Assembly: GCF_002575655.3 (NCBI RefSeq)
Contig: NC_053035.3
Coordinates: 380,161,792-380,225,791, forward strand
DNA length: 64,000 bases
From: Aegilops tauschii subsp. strangulata
Taxonomy: Eukaryota; Streptophyta; Magnoliopsida; Poales; Poaceae
Direction: 5' to 3'
Each line of letters starts with the position of its first letter. Position 1 is the first letter of the stretch. Below the pieces are notes generated by a model that saw only the letters and a list, made by a program, of their open reading frames with translations, was not told the origin of the DNA and did no database searches. Both the position numbers and the translations under genes were made by a program. Shown here piece by piece: positions 23,678 to 36,235 of the stretch.

Positions 23678-26600
23678 AAGCTGGTATCAGAGCCATCCTG
23701 ACTGTAGGAAGCCTTAGTTAGCATGGTGGTTAGTTAGGATAAAAATATTTCCAAAAACTATCACTAATTTTCAAAAACTATCTATACTCCTCTTCCCATT
23801 CTCAGTTTTTCGAAAGCTAAGAAATACTTTCCTTATTAATCTCTTCCCCTTCAAATTTTAAATGGTCGCTAGAGTCCTTATGCCCCTGACCACGGGATTC
23901 CTTGTAATCCTCGTGGATAATCTAGAAGGAAGACGCCTTGCCAGATAATCACCCACCTCTTCTGGACGCGAGATTGGCGACACCAAAACAAGACGATACC
24001 AATAGAAGATGCATCCTCAAGGAATGAGGACATCAAGACACAGAGGACGGTGACACCCTCGACATTTCCCCAGGATGATGCAATCTTTCCTTAGACGATC
24101 AGGGTGTAAGATACGCAAGATCATGGTATACATCGCTAAAAGAGCAACCATGTCCTTACCGTTGGTGTATCGGCAACCACCGGTGGATGAGAACCTCGCC
24201 ATTAGGTCCGCCTCACTATAGTGAGCAGGAAAACGGTTCTCTTCATCCCTCGCTCTTGGTGTCGATGTTATCATCAACGAAACCGACATGTTGGACCTCT
24301 AATATGCCTTGTTATTGTCCTTGCATAAAGGATTGCCTACCTGGAACCCTTGACGCCTTAGAAGACAAAAAGGGATCGTCATGATTAAGAAGACAACAGA
24401 AGACCGAGTCAATGCCTGCTACGAGGAGCCACCATCACCCCATCACTTCAACAGGCGAGAAGTTGTTGAAGAATCTTCAGGCTCAACCTAGATCGTTTCA
24501 TCAAACAACTACAGTAGACGTAGCGACACCTGAGGAAAACCCAGAAGACTGCACGAGGCACGGAGCAAAGCACGACTACTGAATCCGAGAACCCCTAGGG
24601 TAGGATGAGTCGTGTACCCCCTATGCGCAGTCGAGTTCGTGTGACGGTTCGAATAGAACCGTAATTGTGTGTTGCTTGTTTTTATTTGTTTGTTGTGTTT
24701 TGATATAAGTCGCCCTTCCGCCCTAGGCAACAAGTGCGTAACTATATCACCTTCCTTATCTTAATGCTTGTGTTTGGCCCTTTTTTCACCTGTTTGTTTA
24801 CACTTGCACTATAGAACCCCCTTTAGGCATCCCACCTCCTCGATGCTACTTTTCCCTCTCATCTCTCTCCTCAGCTGAAGACAAGCACGACAAGATGCAC
24901 CAAGGGTTCTACTTCGGTGACCAACTAGCACTGAAAAACTATCCTACAGCCTCCTCGACCAAGTAAAACCCCGTAGAGTTATGTTTAACCCTCCAGACTA
25001 GAAACCCATTCCTAGGCCCTTCGAGACTTCACAAGATACCCCAGCTCGAATCCTTAACCATGTGCTTAACCCACATAATTGCAAGATGACCAGTTAAGCC
25101 TCCGTAACCTTGCTTATCACTGGGTTCATTATGGAACTAGTGGACATAGTGAATGAGCACATTATCATCCTAAGATAGCATCAAAACTGGCGATGCCATA
25201 GGGAAGACCGATTTGAGGATATAAGAATATTGGACAAATGATTTTGATGAGTTTATATCAGTGGTCTCGAGGAATTATCCGAGACCCTTTGGCGGATTAT
25301 AAGGCTTTCATGTTGGTAGATGAACTTGGTGGGACCGTGTTGATAGAGTAGCATAGCTTTCATCACACTGGAGTAAATTGGATTTAATAAGACAATTATG
25401 ATCACAAGCTGAGATTCCTAGAGGAATAAGAATTCGACTTGATCATATGATATCACTAGGAGATTGTTGACATTACGATAATGACTTGGAGAAACATGTA
25501 GGAATTCTCGTTGGACATGAGATTTGGATTAAATAGGTGATCCTAGTTGAGTACAGATGCTGAGTAAGTCTACATGGTTTGGAGTAAATTGGATTTAGAC
25601 TGATGATCTCGATCATGATACCATATTTCTTGGTGGGCGATGAGCTAGGAGATTAGGTTAATTGTCGGGGTTTATTTAGGGATCTGTAGGAGCTTGGCCT
25701 TGGAGATTACTTGATCGCGATGATGGGAATTGGTGGATTGACTATAGTAAGGATAGCCTTTCAAGGATTTGGGGATTATAGGGACATTAGAGGATCATGT
25801 GGGACTCCATAGATATTGGATTTGTAGAATTAATGTATTACGTAGTGATTGATGGGAGTTAATGGGCTGTGGAGTTGATTCATAGGAAGGAAACAAGATC
25901 TTGGAGTGGCTTACGACGTGTTTCCTCAGAAAGGGATGCATTATATTGACCTTAGAAGAATAAGCTGAGCACTTGAATTGTGATGTTTAATTCAAGTTTG
26001 GCAGTTGTATGCTCTACCCATGGATTTTTACGTAGGGATAGCCATACACATGAGTTTGGGGATAGTTGACGTGTATGATTTTTGTTACCTCCTCTCAGGA
26101 GTCAGGAGGACATGAATAACATGAGTGACGATTGGAGTTTATCTATATGAGATGATGCTTTCGATGGTATAAAGTGATTTGTTTAGAGCACTACTTAGGA
26201 CAATTGGCATCTCAGAAGCTGTGCTAAATGATAAGATGATAAATATTCACTCGCACACTAGAATCCTTGAAACCCTTAAGCCCTACCAAGCCGCAACATG
26301 GTAGGATCACAATGATGGGCCTTGACTCTAGGTCCAGAACACCTTGACCCATACTCAACCGTGACCACCACCAATACCCCAGCCTATTTTTCGTACCCCA
26401 TGAACAAGCCTTCATGGAGTACTTGGACAGGTTGGTTCTCATGTTTATTTGGTGACCTACTTGCCTACCCGAAGACGGAAGAAGAACCGTTCAGCAGGTT
26501 TGGGGATTTCTGAAGACCGCCATGTCAAGGAGGAAGAACTATACCAACCACCATCGTCAAGAAGTGAACTTCCTCATTGAAGACCAAGTGTATCTGCAAG

Positions 26601-27055
26601 CCACACCTCTCAAAGGAACCAAGCATTTCCATGTCAAAGGGAAGCTCACACCAAGATTTATCGGCCTCTCCAAGATCACTTCAAGACGAGAAATAGACGG
26701 CTACCCGCTAAAGTTGCCACCTGAGTTACCCACGATGCAGAACATCTTCCATGAGTCACAACTCCGGAAGTGTTTCCAACTTCCTAACTAGCCCGATCTC
26801 TACAAGGACATCGATCGTCAAGCCACCGACCTCCAGCCCAACCTGACCTACGTGAGAAACCCCTTAGCAACCTGGATCAAGCAGAACATCATACATGAAG
26901 CCACACTATCAAGTACTTCAAGGTTCAAGGGAGCTCCACTCAGAAGCAGAAGCAGTATGAGGACATGAAGACTACCCCAAATCCAAGTCTCCATACTCCT
27001 TTCCGCGCGTAGTTTGGGAATCTCGGGTACGAGATTCTTGTAAGGGGGGTAGGTC
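23678..27055 (+). mobile_element. LARD internal domain, degenerate
   Basis: Starts with TGGTATCAGAGCC (23682-23694), complementary to the 3' end of initiator tRNA-Met, and ends with AAGGGGGGT (27042-27050), the polypurine tract. No long open frame. The only protein relic I can support is the integrase C-terminal piece near 26520-26790. The stretch 24700-26400 has no recognisable content beyond stop-riddled pol-like sequence. Confidence 0.75.
26522..26791 (+). pseudogene. Relic of Gypsy integrase C-terminus in the LARD
   Basis: An 89-codon frame contains the order typical of the Gypsy/Tekay-type chromatin-targeting tail: a VYLQATPLKGTKHF segment, GKLTPRFIGLSKI, then LPPELPTMQNIFHESQLRKC. In intact elements these correspond to the residues 'KxSPxKGxxRFxxKGKLxPRFIGP' and 'LPxxLxxVHxVFHVSxLRK'. 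It shows the LARD descends from an autonomous element whose pol was otherwise lost. Confidence 0.75.
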
Positions 27056-30000
27056 TGTCACACCCTGATTTTCATGGCACAACACTTAAGATTATAAATC
27101 ATGATAAAATGTGGTTTGACAAAAACTTTTGAGTGTTTTGGTCTTTGCTTGATTTGATTTTTGTCTGTTGTTTGCAAGTGCTCTAAAAATCAAATAAATC
27201 CTCCAACTCTTATACTCCTTCTCCTTGATCCAGAAACTTTCCCAATGATCATGCCATGTGTGTAGGACATAAAAATGATTTCTTGCTAAACTATTTTGGC
27301 CAAAATGTATTTTCTAAATTAGGTTTTCCAAAAACCACTGAATTGAGACTTGAAATACAAGTACTTAATTAAAGGTGTGAAAAATCTTTCAAAAATTATA
27401 TTTGACTCCTATTAGATATAGGACACCCAGAAACCACAAAAATACAATTTTAAAAGTTATTTTCCTATTTTATTTAAAGGCTTTTTCTTAAGTCCAGAAA
27501 CTGTCTTTAATAGGTTAAAATTATTTAAAAGCTTCAAAAATATTTGAGAAAAATCAGGGAAACTCAGTGGACATATATTTTTCCATATATAAAAGTTTAG
27601 GCACATGGTCATGTTCAAAATATTGGACAAAACCTCCGAAAACCATTTCTGCCCATTTCAAGGATTTGAAATATTTCTACAGGAAATATTTTCATAAAAA
27701 TCCAAGAAAATCCCATCATGTCACAAATGCCCTATTTGGTGATCTTTCCAAGTTTCATGTCTTGGAGAAGAATATAACATCATCAAATCCCCTCCAAACC
27801 ATTTCTATCCATTTTGAAGTTTGAGCAACTTTACATTGCCAAAGATGTCCAAATGTTCTCAAACCTTGTGAACATGGTCAAATGGTCTATTTATTCATCT
27901 AGACCAAATCGCAGAAGTTGGAGAGAATGTTATCTTGATCAAAGTGCCCCAAAACCCTTCCTGTCCAGAACCCAATTCGAACAACTCTACATTGGCAACT
28001 TTCTCCTTTTGATCTCAGCTTTTGTGGGCATGTTCATAACCTCAAATAATGACACTACACCAAGTGGTGCACCAAGGAGAATAGATTTGCATGGCTAGAT
28101 CTTCTAAAGTCCATTACTGCTGATTTCTAGGGTTTACAAAAGTTGCATTGGCCACTTTCTCCATTTGACCTCCAAACTGGTGGTCACTACTATTATGTGA
28201 TGCCACTCACTCCTGGTAAATAGGATGGCAAGAAGAATGCATTTGCTTGCCCAAACCACCATCAAACACCTTCTGACAAAATTTAAAACTCCATGTTTCA
28301 ACCCCTTCCACTAATCTCCATGAGCTGAAACTCTTCCCACAACCTCTCCTAGTCCCCCTCTACCTCTAGTGTGCTTCTCTGCCCGAGAGGCAATGATGAA
28401 GGTGGGCAGGATCCACTTTTCTTCTCTGGACAGCAACATTTTCAGTCTCCTTCCCCTCTCTGTCTCGACGTCCGCAACACGCCACCGCGCTGGCCCCCTC
28501 CTTCCCCTCTCTGTCCTGCCCATGCCACGCGTGCCCAGAGCCGCTCGAGCCCGCCACTGCGCGTGCTAGGTCGTGGCTCCTCCCGGAGCTTGCCCCGCTC
28601 CCTCTCTCTCTTTCTGGCGCCCTACTCACCCCCACGAACACCCTAGACATGGCCCGGTGAGCCAACTCGGCCCTGGCGTTGCCTAGGCCGCGGCCGTGGT
28701 CGCCGTCCACGGTGCTCCAAGGCCTCGCCATATAAGTCCGCCCCTAACCTCCCTCTGGACCCCCTTTGCTCCCTCTCTCTCTCCCGTGCACCCCCTGGGC
28801 CAAGCCAACTCTCTCCCCGTGCCCTCCATCCACCTCTATGGCCGGTGTCGAGCCCCCGGCCTCCTCCAAAATTCCCATGAACCAGGGCTTCTTCCCCCCT
28901 GCTTTCTCCATCAGGAAAACCCCCAGGCCACGGAGGAACCTTCCCCCTCTTCTTCCTCTGCTCCGGTACCCCGTAGCACCGATGCCACCATCACCTTCGG
29001 CCTCGTCTGCCGCGACCAACGCCCTGCTCGACCCCGTACTCCTCGGCGACCGTGCCACCCGCGGATGGATGCGTCTTGGTTCCCTGAGTACGCCAGTGGG
29101 CCGAGCGCCGTGGGAGGTGGTCGGGGTCGCCGGCAATCATCGCCGGAGTCGTCGGACGCGCCAGCCGCTCGAGGTTGAAGACGACCGCGGTGGCCTGTGG
29201 GCGGGCCCAACACGTTAGCGAGTCAGCGCCCGGGCCCGCGGGGTTTAAGTGGAAACGGCTTCGCCGAATCCGCCTTCGACGTCACTGCTATCGCCTGTGC
29301 GGCCGTGCTGCTGGGCCGGCCCACTAGCTATCTCTCGTCCAGTGCGAGTTCTAGGTATAAACCTAAACCTTTCCTTTTTCTTTTGCAGTAAGCTTCAAAA
29401 AAACCCATAAAAAATTCAAATAGACTCCAAATTTGATGATTCAAATTTCTAGTAGCTCGTAAAATCATGATCTATCCTATGGAGCAATTTGCACATTTTT
29501 CTAGAAACTTTTTCTTCACAAACATTTATCAAATCTGGTTTTTCCATTTATGTGATAAACTTTAGAAAATCATAGAGAGCCCATAATTGATCCAAATCCA
29601 TTCATTCAAATTCCTAGATTCTTATATGTTCATAACTTAGTTTCTGAAGATTTTTACTTTCTGTGCCACCTCAAATAATGGTCTATTTCTTCATGTATAG
29701 CCAACTTTGCAAATTCATATGAAAATCATTTAAACTCCAAATTCAGTGAAACCAACTACTAGGTTCTTATAAAATCATTCCTTGTGAAATGGGTGCCTTT
29801 TCTCAATTTTCAAAATAATTCTTCTGTACACTTCTTGCAAATCCACAAACCCCTTGATTCTATCATATTGAAATGTTCAGAAATATCCATTGATCAAATC
29901 CCAATGAAATCACCTTGGTCATTTCTCATATGACCAAAAGGTATCCTAGAAAAGTCAAATTCATATTTTAAGAGCACTTTTATTTTGCCTTGTTGTGTTG

Positions 30001-30761
30001 CCTATTGTGATTGTTTCCGACGTTAGTTCACAAAGTAGACAGAGTATTTGGAGGAGGACCAGAAGACTTGAAGACTTTGATGAACCAAGCAAGCAGCCCT
30101 TTGACCATGATTCACCTGTCTTGTTCATCGATAAATTTTCCGTATGCATAATGACGTTGTTGATTATGAGCTTGATACAACCGTTGCACTGCTGCATGTC
30201 CGTTGGCACTTGCATGTTCATATCTCTACCATGTGCTAGAAATACCTGATATTGACGCATGATGTTGCATCTATGCCATGATGATCCCTTGGTTACATTC
30301 CTTTGAAAATCCCATTGGGTGCCCCTAATGCCCGTGGGTAATGTTGAACCAGGTCACCACTTGATGAAGAAGTGTTGCACCGAAGCAAGTGAATATGTGT
30401 TGTTTACAGAGACGGATTAGATTTAAGATTTTTTGACCGTCCCAACCCTACATGCGCAACCACTCTACCCTTATATGGGAAAGGGCATTGTTGATTACCT
30501 AGGACGATACTAGCATGGTGCCCACATTACTAGTGACGGGGGTGACATGAGGTCACTCTCGGGACGGGGTCGTGCTTGGATAGGCGGCCATGACTGTTTT
30601 CACAGGGCACCGGAGACACCATTAGTCCTTGCGTGTATGTGTGATAATGAAAAGGGCAGAGTCCCAAGATCTTGATGCTTATACACAAAGGCCGTGTACC
30701 AACGAGTGGACCCTATGTTAGTGTCGCCTAGGGAAAGATAGTGATCGGGTGCTTCCCCTGA
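27056..30761 (+). repeat. LARD LTR2, truncated by CACTA-A
   Basis: Collinear with LTR1 from its start to the point matching about 22921. It lacks the roughly 220 bp found near 20380-20610 in LTR1. The final three bases TGA (30759-30761) correspond to CGA in LTR1 and are probably the CACTA-A target duplication. The remaining 750 bp of LTR are not seen further right. Confidence 0.85.
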
Positions 30762-31189
30762 CACTACAAAAAAAATACACTTCCGTGATGATACGTGTTT
30801 GTCACAGTAGGTCGCGTTTTTTGTCATGCATGTACGTCCATGACAAATTTATGACAGAATCAAGATAGTCATACCTGTGCTGTCGTAGATGTGTTCCATG
30901 ACATTACCAAAATTATCATCACGGAGGTATCCACTTCCATGATGATAAATCACGCGTCGAAGAAGTGCTTTCGTCAAGGGTGATCGACACGTGGCATCCA
31001 TCGTAACAGAACGCCGTTAAGCTATCGGGTCGGATTTTGGATCCGATAACCCGTTAACAGCCCCGACCAATGGGGATTTTCCACGTGTAAAATCATCATT
31101 AGCTGGAGGAAACATGTGTCGGCTCACCGTTGGGACAGATGTCATCCGCTCATTGGACCGAAGGCGCCTATGATACGGCGACATGTGGC

Positions 31190-32040
31190 ACGGCCCAACA
31201 GAGGCCCATTCCTGTGAAAAGGCCGGCCCGTTTGACTTGGTCAAAAGGTGGCGGGCCGGCCCACGGAAAGCCTGTTAACGGCCTGTTCGCATATAGCCCA
31301 TTTACAGCGCGCTAACCCAGGGCCCGTTACGCCCTATCTGAATTAGGCCGAGTAGCGTCATCTGGGCCGTCCAATATGATTCAGCCCGTTTTAACTTCCG
31401 GCCCATGTGTGGCCCATGACTTTTTTCGGCCCATATGCGGACCTTTGTAACTCTTGGCCCATTAACGGCCCGTGGTGAAACTGGCCCGTAATGAACAGTG
31501 TATCACTTTATACCCATTAACGGCCCGTTATTCCATTGGGCCGTTTCCAGCCCAAGTTATCTTTCGGCCTTCTCAGGGCCCATTGATTCTTGGGCTCATT
31601 TGCAGCATTCGGTTACATACGGCCCGTTACTGTCATTTTCTGCTTGTGGGCCAAATTCAGCCCGTCGTTACAGTCGGCCCATTTGCGGCCCGTTAATACG
31701 TTGGGCCGTTTTCATGTCAAAAAAACCCGTTGGGCTGTTTTCATAGAGTTATCAAATACAGCCTATTAAAGGCCCGTTATGGTCCACGAATAGTACGGCC
31801 CATGATTGGCGAAATGATGATACGCCCCGTAGAAGGCCCATGGATCCTACGGCCCGTATGAGGCCCATGGATAGTACGGCCCGTAGAAGGCCCATGGATC
31901 GTATGGCCCGTAGAAGGCCCATGGACCCTACGGCCTGTAGAAGGCCCATGGACCCTAAGGCCCGTATAGAAGGCCGATGGATCCTACAGCCGGACGAAGG
32001 CCCATGGATCATACGGCCTGCAGGAGGCCCATGGTTACAA
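31190..32040. repeat. GGCCC-rich repeats in the CACTA-A left arm
   Basis: Dozens of GGCCCGTTA, GGCCCATT and, from 31840 to 32030, near-perfect units of about 30 bp (AAGGCCCATGGATCCTACGG type). They look like a subterminal array that binds transposase. Open frames of 80-90 codons on both strands here are repeat artefacts. Confidence 0.8.
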
Positions 32041-32359
32041 CAGTCCGTGTGTTTCCACGATTATTTTGGCCTAGTTACCAAAAATAGGCTATTGTGGCAC
32101 TAGGAAAAAACAAAAAAGAAGTGCAGTGACTACAAGCAAACAACTAAACAAGACAATAAGGAAATAAATAAGCAAGCAATTAACGCTAGCCTATTACCGC
32201 TATTACACATATTACATCCACTGGGCATCAAAGTTCACCACCAGTGCAAATATAGGGAACAAAGCAGCACATTACATACACTGGCCGTCAAAATTGGCCA
32301 CCAGTGCAAATAAACGCGGCAGCAAAACAAGAGTATAACTGAAACAACTTCAGAAGAGC

Positions 32360-32794
32360 TCAAGAAACGTTATCCTGGGTATCCACCATGCTGGCAATAA
32401 GCTTAGCAAGCTGATTAGCTTTGTCCTGTTTGGCGCTAAAATCCTCCAACGCTTGCTGTTGCACCAGAAAGTATGCATCTGAATGCTCCAGGGACTTCCG
32501 CAGTCCTTCCGCTTCCTATCGCAGCACAGCTGATCGATGTCTTTCAGCTTGTAGTTGAGACTCAAGAAACCGAACTGATTCAGACAGTGAGTTTGAATAG
32601 CTTGTGCAAGCGGTAGTGGCCAGTAACTCGAACACTAAACCAAGACAGGACTTTGGGGTTATCTCGCTGTCTTCAAGATAGTCTTCCTTAGCTGTTTTAT
32701 CAGCTTTGTTGGAGACCAACAAGGATGTGTCACTATCCTGAACCTTATCCGCATTACTTCCTTTACCATTGCTTAATAAGGCACTCTTCCCCAA
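32360..32794 (-). pseudogene. CACTA-A gene, C-terminal coiled-coil exon with a TAG
   Basis: Minus-strand frame from 32794: acidic, then a leucine/glutamine-rich coiled coil, stopped by TAG near 32519-32521. The same frame continues open to a TGA at 32360-32362 with more coiled coil, so the TAG is probably a CAG-to-TAG nonsense change. A C-terminal coiled coil is typical of the second (TnpA-like) gene of plant CACTA elements. The upstream exons lie beyond the nested insertions, at 38490 and higher. Confidence 0.55.
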
Positions 32795-33889
32795 TATTCT
32801 GTCAGCATTCTAAAAGAAGAAACAAGCAGACACATAACAAGTTTAGCATGTACTAGTATATGAAACTCATTTCGGTGAACCAGTTAATTAGTAAGGTGGA
32901 CAGGATTAAACTACCAAGTCTTCTATTGCCAAGTACAAGTACATAATAAAAGCATCAAACAAACATATATCTATGTCCTATGGTCACTGCATTGTCTTGC
33001 CAAATCAAAATAGAGACACGGTTCAAATCATATCAGTTCAAGACAAAGTAGCAGTGAAAGAATACAAAGCATGGGAAACTACACGGCACAACAAGATTTC
33101 AGATGGGTACCACGGGTCTACATGTACAACAACACTATTGGCTCTGTTGTGATGCTAGTAATGTGCATGATATGAAAGTCAACTGTATACACAATTGAAA
33201 TTGAAATCAACATAGCTATTGATAAGAGCAAACCTGTTAAAGAAACATGCGTGAACATACCTGCTGTGCCATTGGAGTTTCGATTGGATCCTTCAATTTA
33301 AAAATAAGTTTGTATGAGTAAATACAGTGATACAAGAGCAAAGCAATCATAGTTAAAAAAGGCGCGCCTAGGCTCTAGGCGTTGGCAAAACGCATTGCGC
33401 ATAACTACGCATAATCTGTGCATAACTGCGCATGACACTACAGGAATCTGCTACTTTGCCGTCTGCCACGGCGGACGGCAAAGGCAAGGGTGGCAGACGG
33501 CAAAGAGCTTTGCCGTCTGCCGCGGACGGCAAAAGGCTCCGGCAAAGTAGGCTACGGTAACGAGCTTCTTTGCCGTCTGCTTTCTGAAGCAGACGGCAAA
33601 GGGGCCTTTGCCATCAGCGGCGGACGGCAAAGAAAGCCGACGTCAATAAATTCGCTGTTAGTCCGTTAGGCGTCTAACGGCAGCCTTTGCCGTCCGCGGC
33701 TGACGGCAAAGAGCTTCAAGCCTTTGCTGTCTGCCACTGTAGGCAAACTGACCAAATGGGTCAGCTGCCAGGAAGCACAGGTGGTTGCCACGTGGCTTAT
33801 TTGCCGTCCGCGGCGGACGGCAAAGAGCCCTTTGCCGTCGGTGGCAGACGGCAAAGAGCCTGTACTGCCCTGTTTTTAATTTAATTCAT

Positions 33890-34326
33890 TCAATTTGACA
33901 GCAATTCATAGATATACAGAGATATACACAACAATTCACATATATACACAACAAGCATATCCAGCACACAAGTTTCATCATATATACATACATAACCAAC
34001 ATATATATAGTTCCATCCTTACATATTACAAAAGTTTCACATTATTCATCCTACACCGTTGTCCATCCATCCATATAACAAGTTCCAACCATGCAAGTTC
34101 ATTGATACAAAATAAAAGCACAAATGGAAAAGAAGCACTCCATCCATGCAAGCTTCCGTGAATTAAATCAAATCTGCAAAATGATAAACAAGATGTTAGA
34201 AAAAGAAGAAGAAAATGAAGAAGAAGAAGAAGACTATAAGAAATAAGCATACTTAAGTAAAATGGAGCTAACCTAGAAGAAAATGAAGAAGAAGAAGAAG
34301 ACTAGAAGAATACTAGAAGAAGACTA

Positions 34327-34359
<33 letters not shown>

Positions 34360-34900
34360 GAAGAAGACTATAATTAATCTTATTATATAAACTTGGTCAT
34401 TTTGTGCTAACATAAGTAATTTTGGAGTTAACCTATAGGAAACTAAGCATATTAGAGATAACTTAGCATATTAGAGCCAACTTAGGTAAAATGGAGCCAA
34501 CCTAGCTAATTATGCCATCTTTGAGTGAACTAAGCATATTATAGCTAACTTATAGCTAACTTATGTCATTTTGGAAGAAGAAGAAGAAGACTATAAGCTT
34601 ATTATGTAAACTTGGTCATTTTGTGCTAACATAAGTAATTTTGGAGCTAACCTATAGGAAACTAAGCATAGTAGAGATAGCTTAGCATATTAGAGCTAAC
34701 ATATGTAACTAAGCATATTAGAGCTAACATAGGTAACTAAGCATATTAGAGCAAACTATATATAGATCATTTTGGAGATCTGACATACCTGACATAGTTC
34801 AGTTCTCATTGTTCTTCTCCTTCTCCTTCCTCAGCCTGATGCGCCAAGAGCGGCGAGGCGGTGGAGGCGGTGGAGGCAGTGGTATGTAGTCTTCTACCAC
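33890..34900. other. CACTA-B 3' noncoding region with diffuse repeats
   Basis: AT-rich, no gene. Holds ATACACA-type repeats near 33900-34010, an (AAT)n microsatellite at about 34328-34358, GAA clusters, and loose repeats of GAGCTAAC(C/T)TA and TAAGCATATTAGAG between 34380 and 34770. The first part (33890-34200) is alignable by eye with 44400-44710 of CACTA-C, so it is the element's own 3' flank. Confidence 0.7.
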
Positions 34901-34924
34901 AATTGGCGTGGTCAGGTCGCCCAG

Positions 34925-35785
34925 CTATGGGATCTCCGGCGCCACCACCATCGCTAGGTCATCCTCAGCCACCACCATCTCTTGCCCATGGTGCGCCACC
35001 ACCATCTCCTGCCCTTGGTCGGCCACCACCATCGCTAGGAGGTCATCCTTAGCCTGATGCCCACTCTGCTCCTCTTCTTCCCCACTCTGCTCTTCTTCTT
35101 CCCCACTCCAGTCCGGATCATCCTCCTTGCTGTCTTTGCTGCAGCCCGAATCGCTACTGCTTTTGCTACAGCCAGAATCGCTGCTGCTTTGGCTGTAGCC
35201 AGTGTCGCTGCTGCTGCTCCCATTGCCTGTCCAAATGCAACAATTAATGACCGTTAACAATCGATGCAAGACAAAGCCAAATGTAGAGGAATAAGAAGAG
35301 GCAGAATGTACCGGCATCATCGTCGTCAGCGTAGCGCATGCGACACATAGTCGCGTTGAACACCTTCACGATGAGCATGTTGGCGTCGTCGTCGTGCCTG
35401 AAGAGAAGGAAGTACCCCAGCCGCAGGTCGTAGGCACGATAGAACTTCTCCCAGCCATGACACAGGTACATGTGGCCCTCCTTGATCACCAAGTCCACGT
35501 CCCACAGCCTGCGAACCCCGCTGCCGGCCTGTCGCAGCTTCACATTATTTGGCGGATCTTCACCCAGCATGTTCATATAAGTGTCAGGCAGCCTCTGCAG
35601 TTTGGGACAAGGAGTGATGTAGCAAACAACAGAGTTATCATAATGAGATGGGTGAAGGGGAGATCTCTCCGTCTATATACCTGCCTCTTGGAGGAAGTCC
35701 CAAGTATGATACTGAAGAACTCGAAAGCATCCAACTCGTACTTCGGTGTGGCAGAGCGGAGACAGCGGTGACGGCCTCCCCCCAT
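34925..35785 (-). CDS. B3 DNA-binding domain protein carried by CACTA-B (3 exons, 229 aa)
   Basis: Exons on the minus strand: 35785-35681, 35594-35312, 35226-34925, 690 nt in total with TAG stop. Both introns have GT...AG ends (donor at CAG|GTATAT, acceptor CTGCAG|AGG; donor CCG|GTACAT, acceptor GACAG|GC) and keep one open frame. Residues about 18-115 form a plant B3 domain: FFSIILGTSSK, then RLPDTYM, a VDL strand, YLCHGWEKFYRAYDLRLGYF and LLFRHD. The C-terminal hundred residues are Ser/Gly/Cys repeats, then acidic EEEEQSG repeats and MVV-rich repeats. B3 proteins are plant transcription factors, or transposon-encoded relatives. No frame break is visible. ATG 35785 is the first in frame; an upstream exon is possible. 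Confidence 0.75.
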
Positions 35786-36029
35786 CTCTAATAAGCAGCA
35801 GAAGAGACCAATTAGTATCTAGCTAGAAGCATATCTATAAACATAGAGCCAAGTTTCTAGACATGAAAGAAAACTGAGAAAAAAAAGCAATGCACTTGTG
35901 CTCAACAACATCAACAACACTTAGTTAATTTGGTAGGTTAGTTGGCAATGGCAATTGGCACCCTTCAAAACTAGGGATTTCTTTAGACATGAAAGAAAAC
36001 TGAAAATGTTGAAAAAAAGAGCATAGTAA

Positions 36030-36235
36030 TCTAAAAATAGGGGAAAATACACTTCTTCTTTCTCCTCTTTATCTTCTTCTTTTTTTTTCATCTTTCTTCT
36101 TTCTTCTTAACCAAAACTAAACCTAAAGTTTTTGTTTCTTCTTCTTCTTAACCAAAAATAGGGGGAAAATACACTTCTTCTTTCTCCTCTTTATCTTCTT
36201 CTTTTTTTCATCTTTCTTCTTTCTTCTTAACCAAA
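36030..36235. repeat. Duplicated pyrimidine-rich segment in CACTA-B
   Basis: The stretch GGGGAAAATACACTTCTTCT, continuing TTCTCCTCTTTATCTTC..., occurs at about 36041 and again at about 36162. It is a direct duplication of roughly 120 bp in the 5' noncoding side of the B3 gene. Confidence 0.75.

Larger units (their letters stand above)
18988..30761 (+). mobile_element. LARD-type retrotransposon with 4.7-kb LTRs (Sukkula/Erika-like)
   Basis: Two long direct repeats start TGTCACACCCTGATTTTCAT at 18988 and 27056. Between them is a 3378-bp internal region that begins with a tRNA-Met primer site and ends with a polypurine tract. LTR1 is about 4690 bp. Huge LTRs around a short domain without working gag-pol is the definition of a LARD; the sizes fit Sukkula of the Triticeae as I remember it. 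By eye about a dozen substitutions separate the first 330 bp of the two LTRs, so the insertion is moderately old. LTR2 is interrupted at 30761 by CACTA-A and its end is not recovered. Confidence 0.85.

Noticed and set aside
28911..29213. Host gene first exon with Pro-rich N-terminus in LTR2
   Set aside because: The same sequence occurs in LTR1 at the same offset, so it is LTR sequence.
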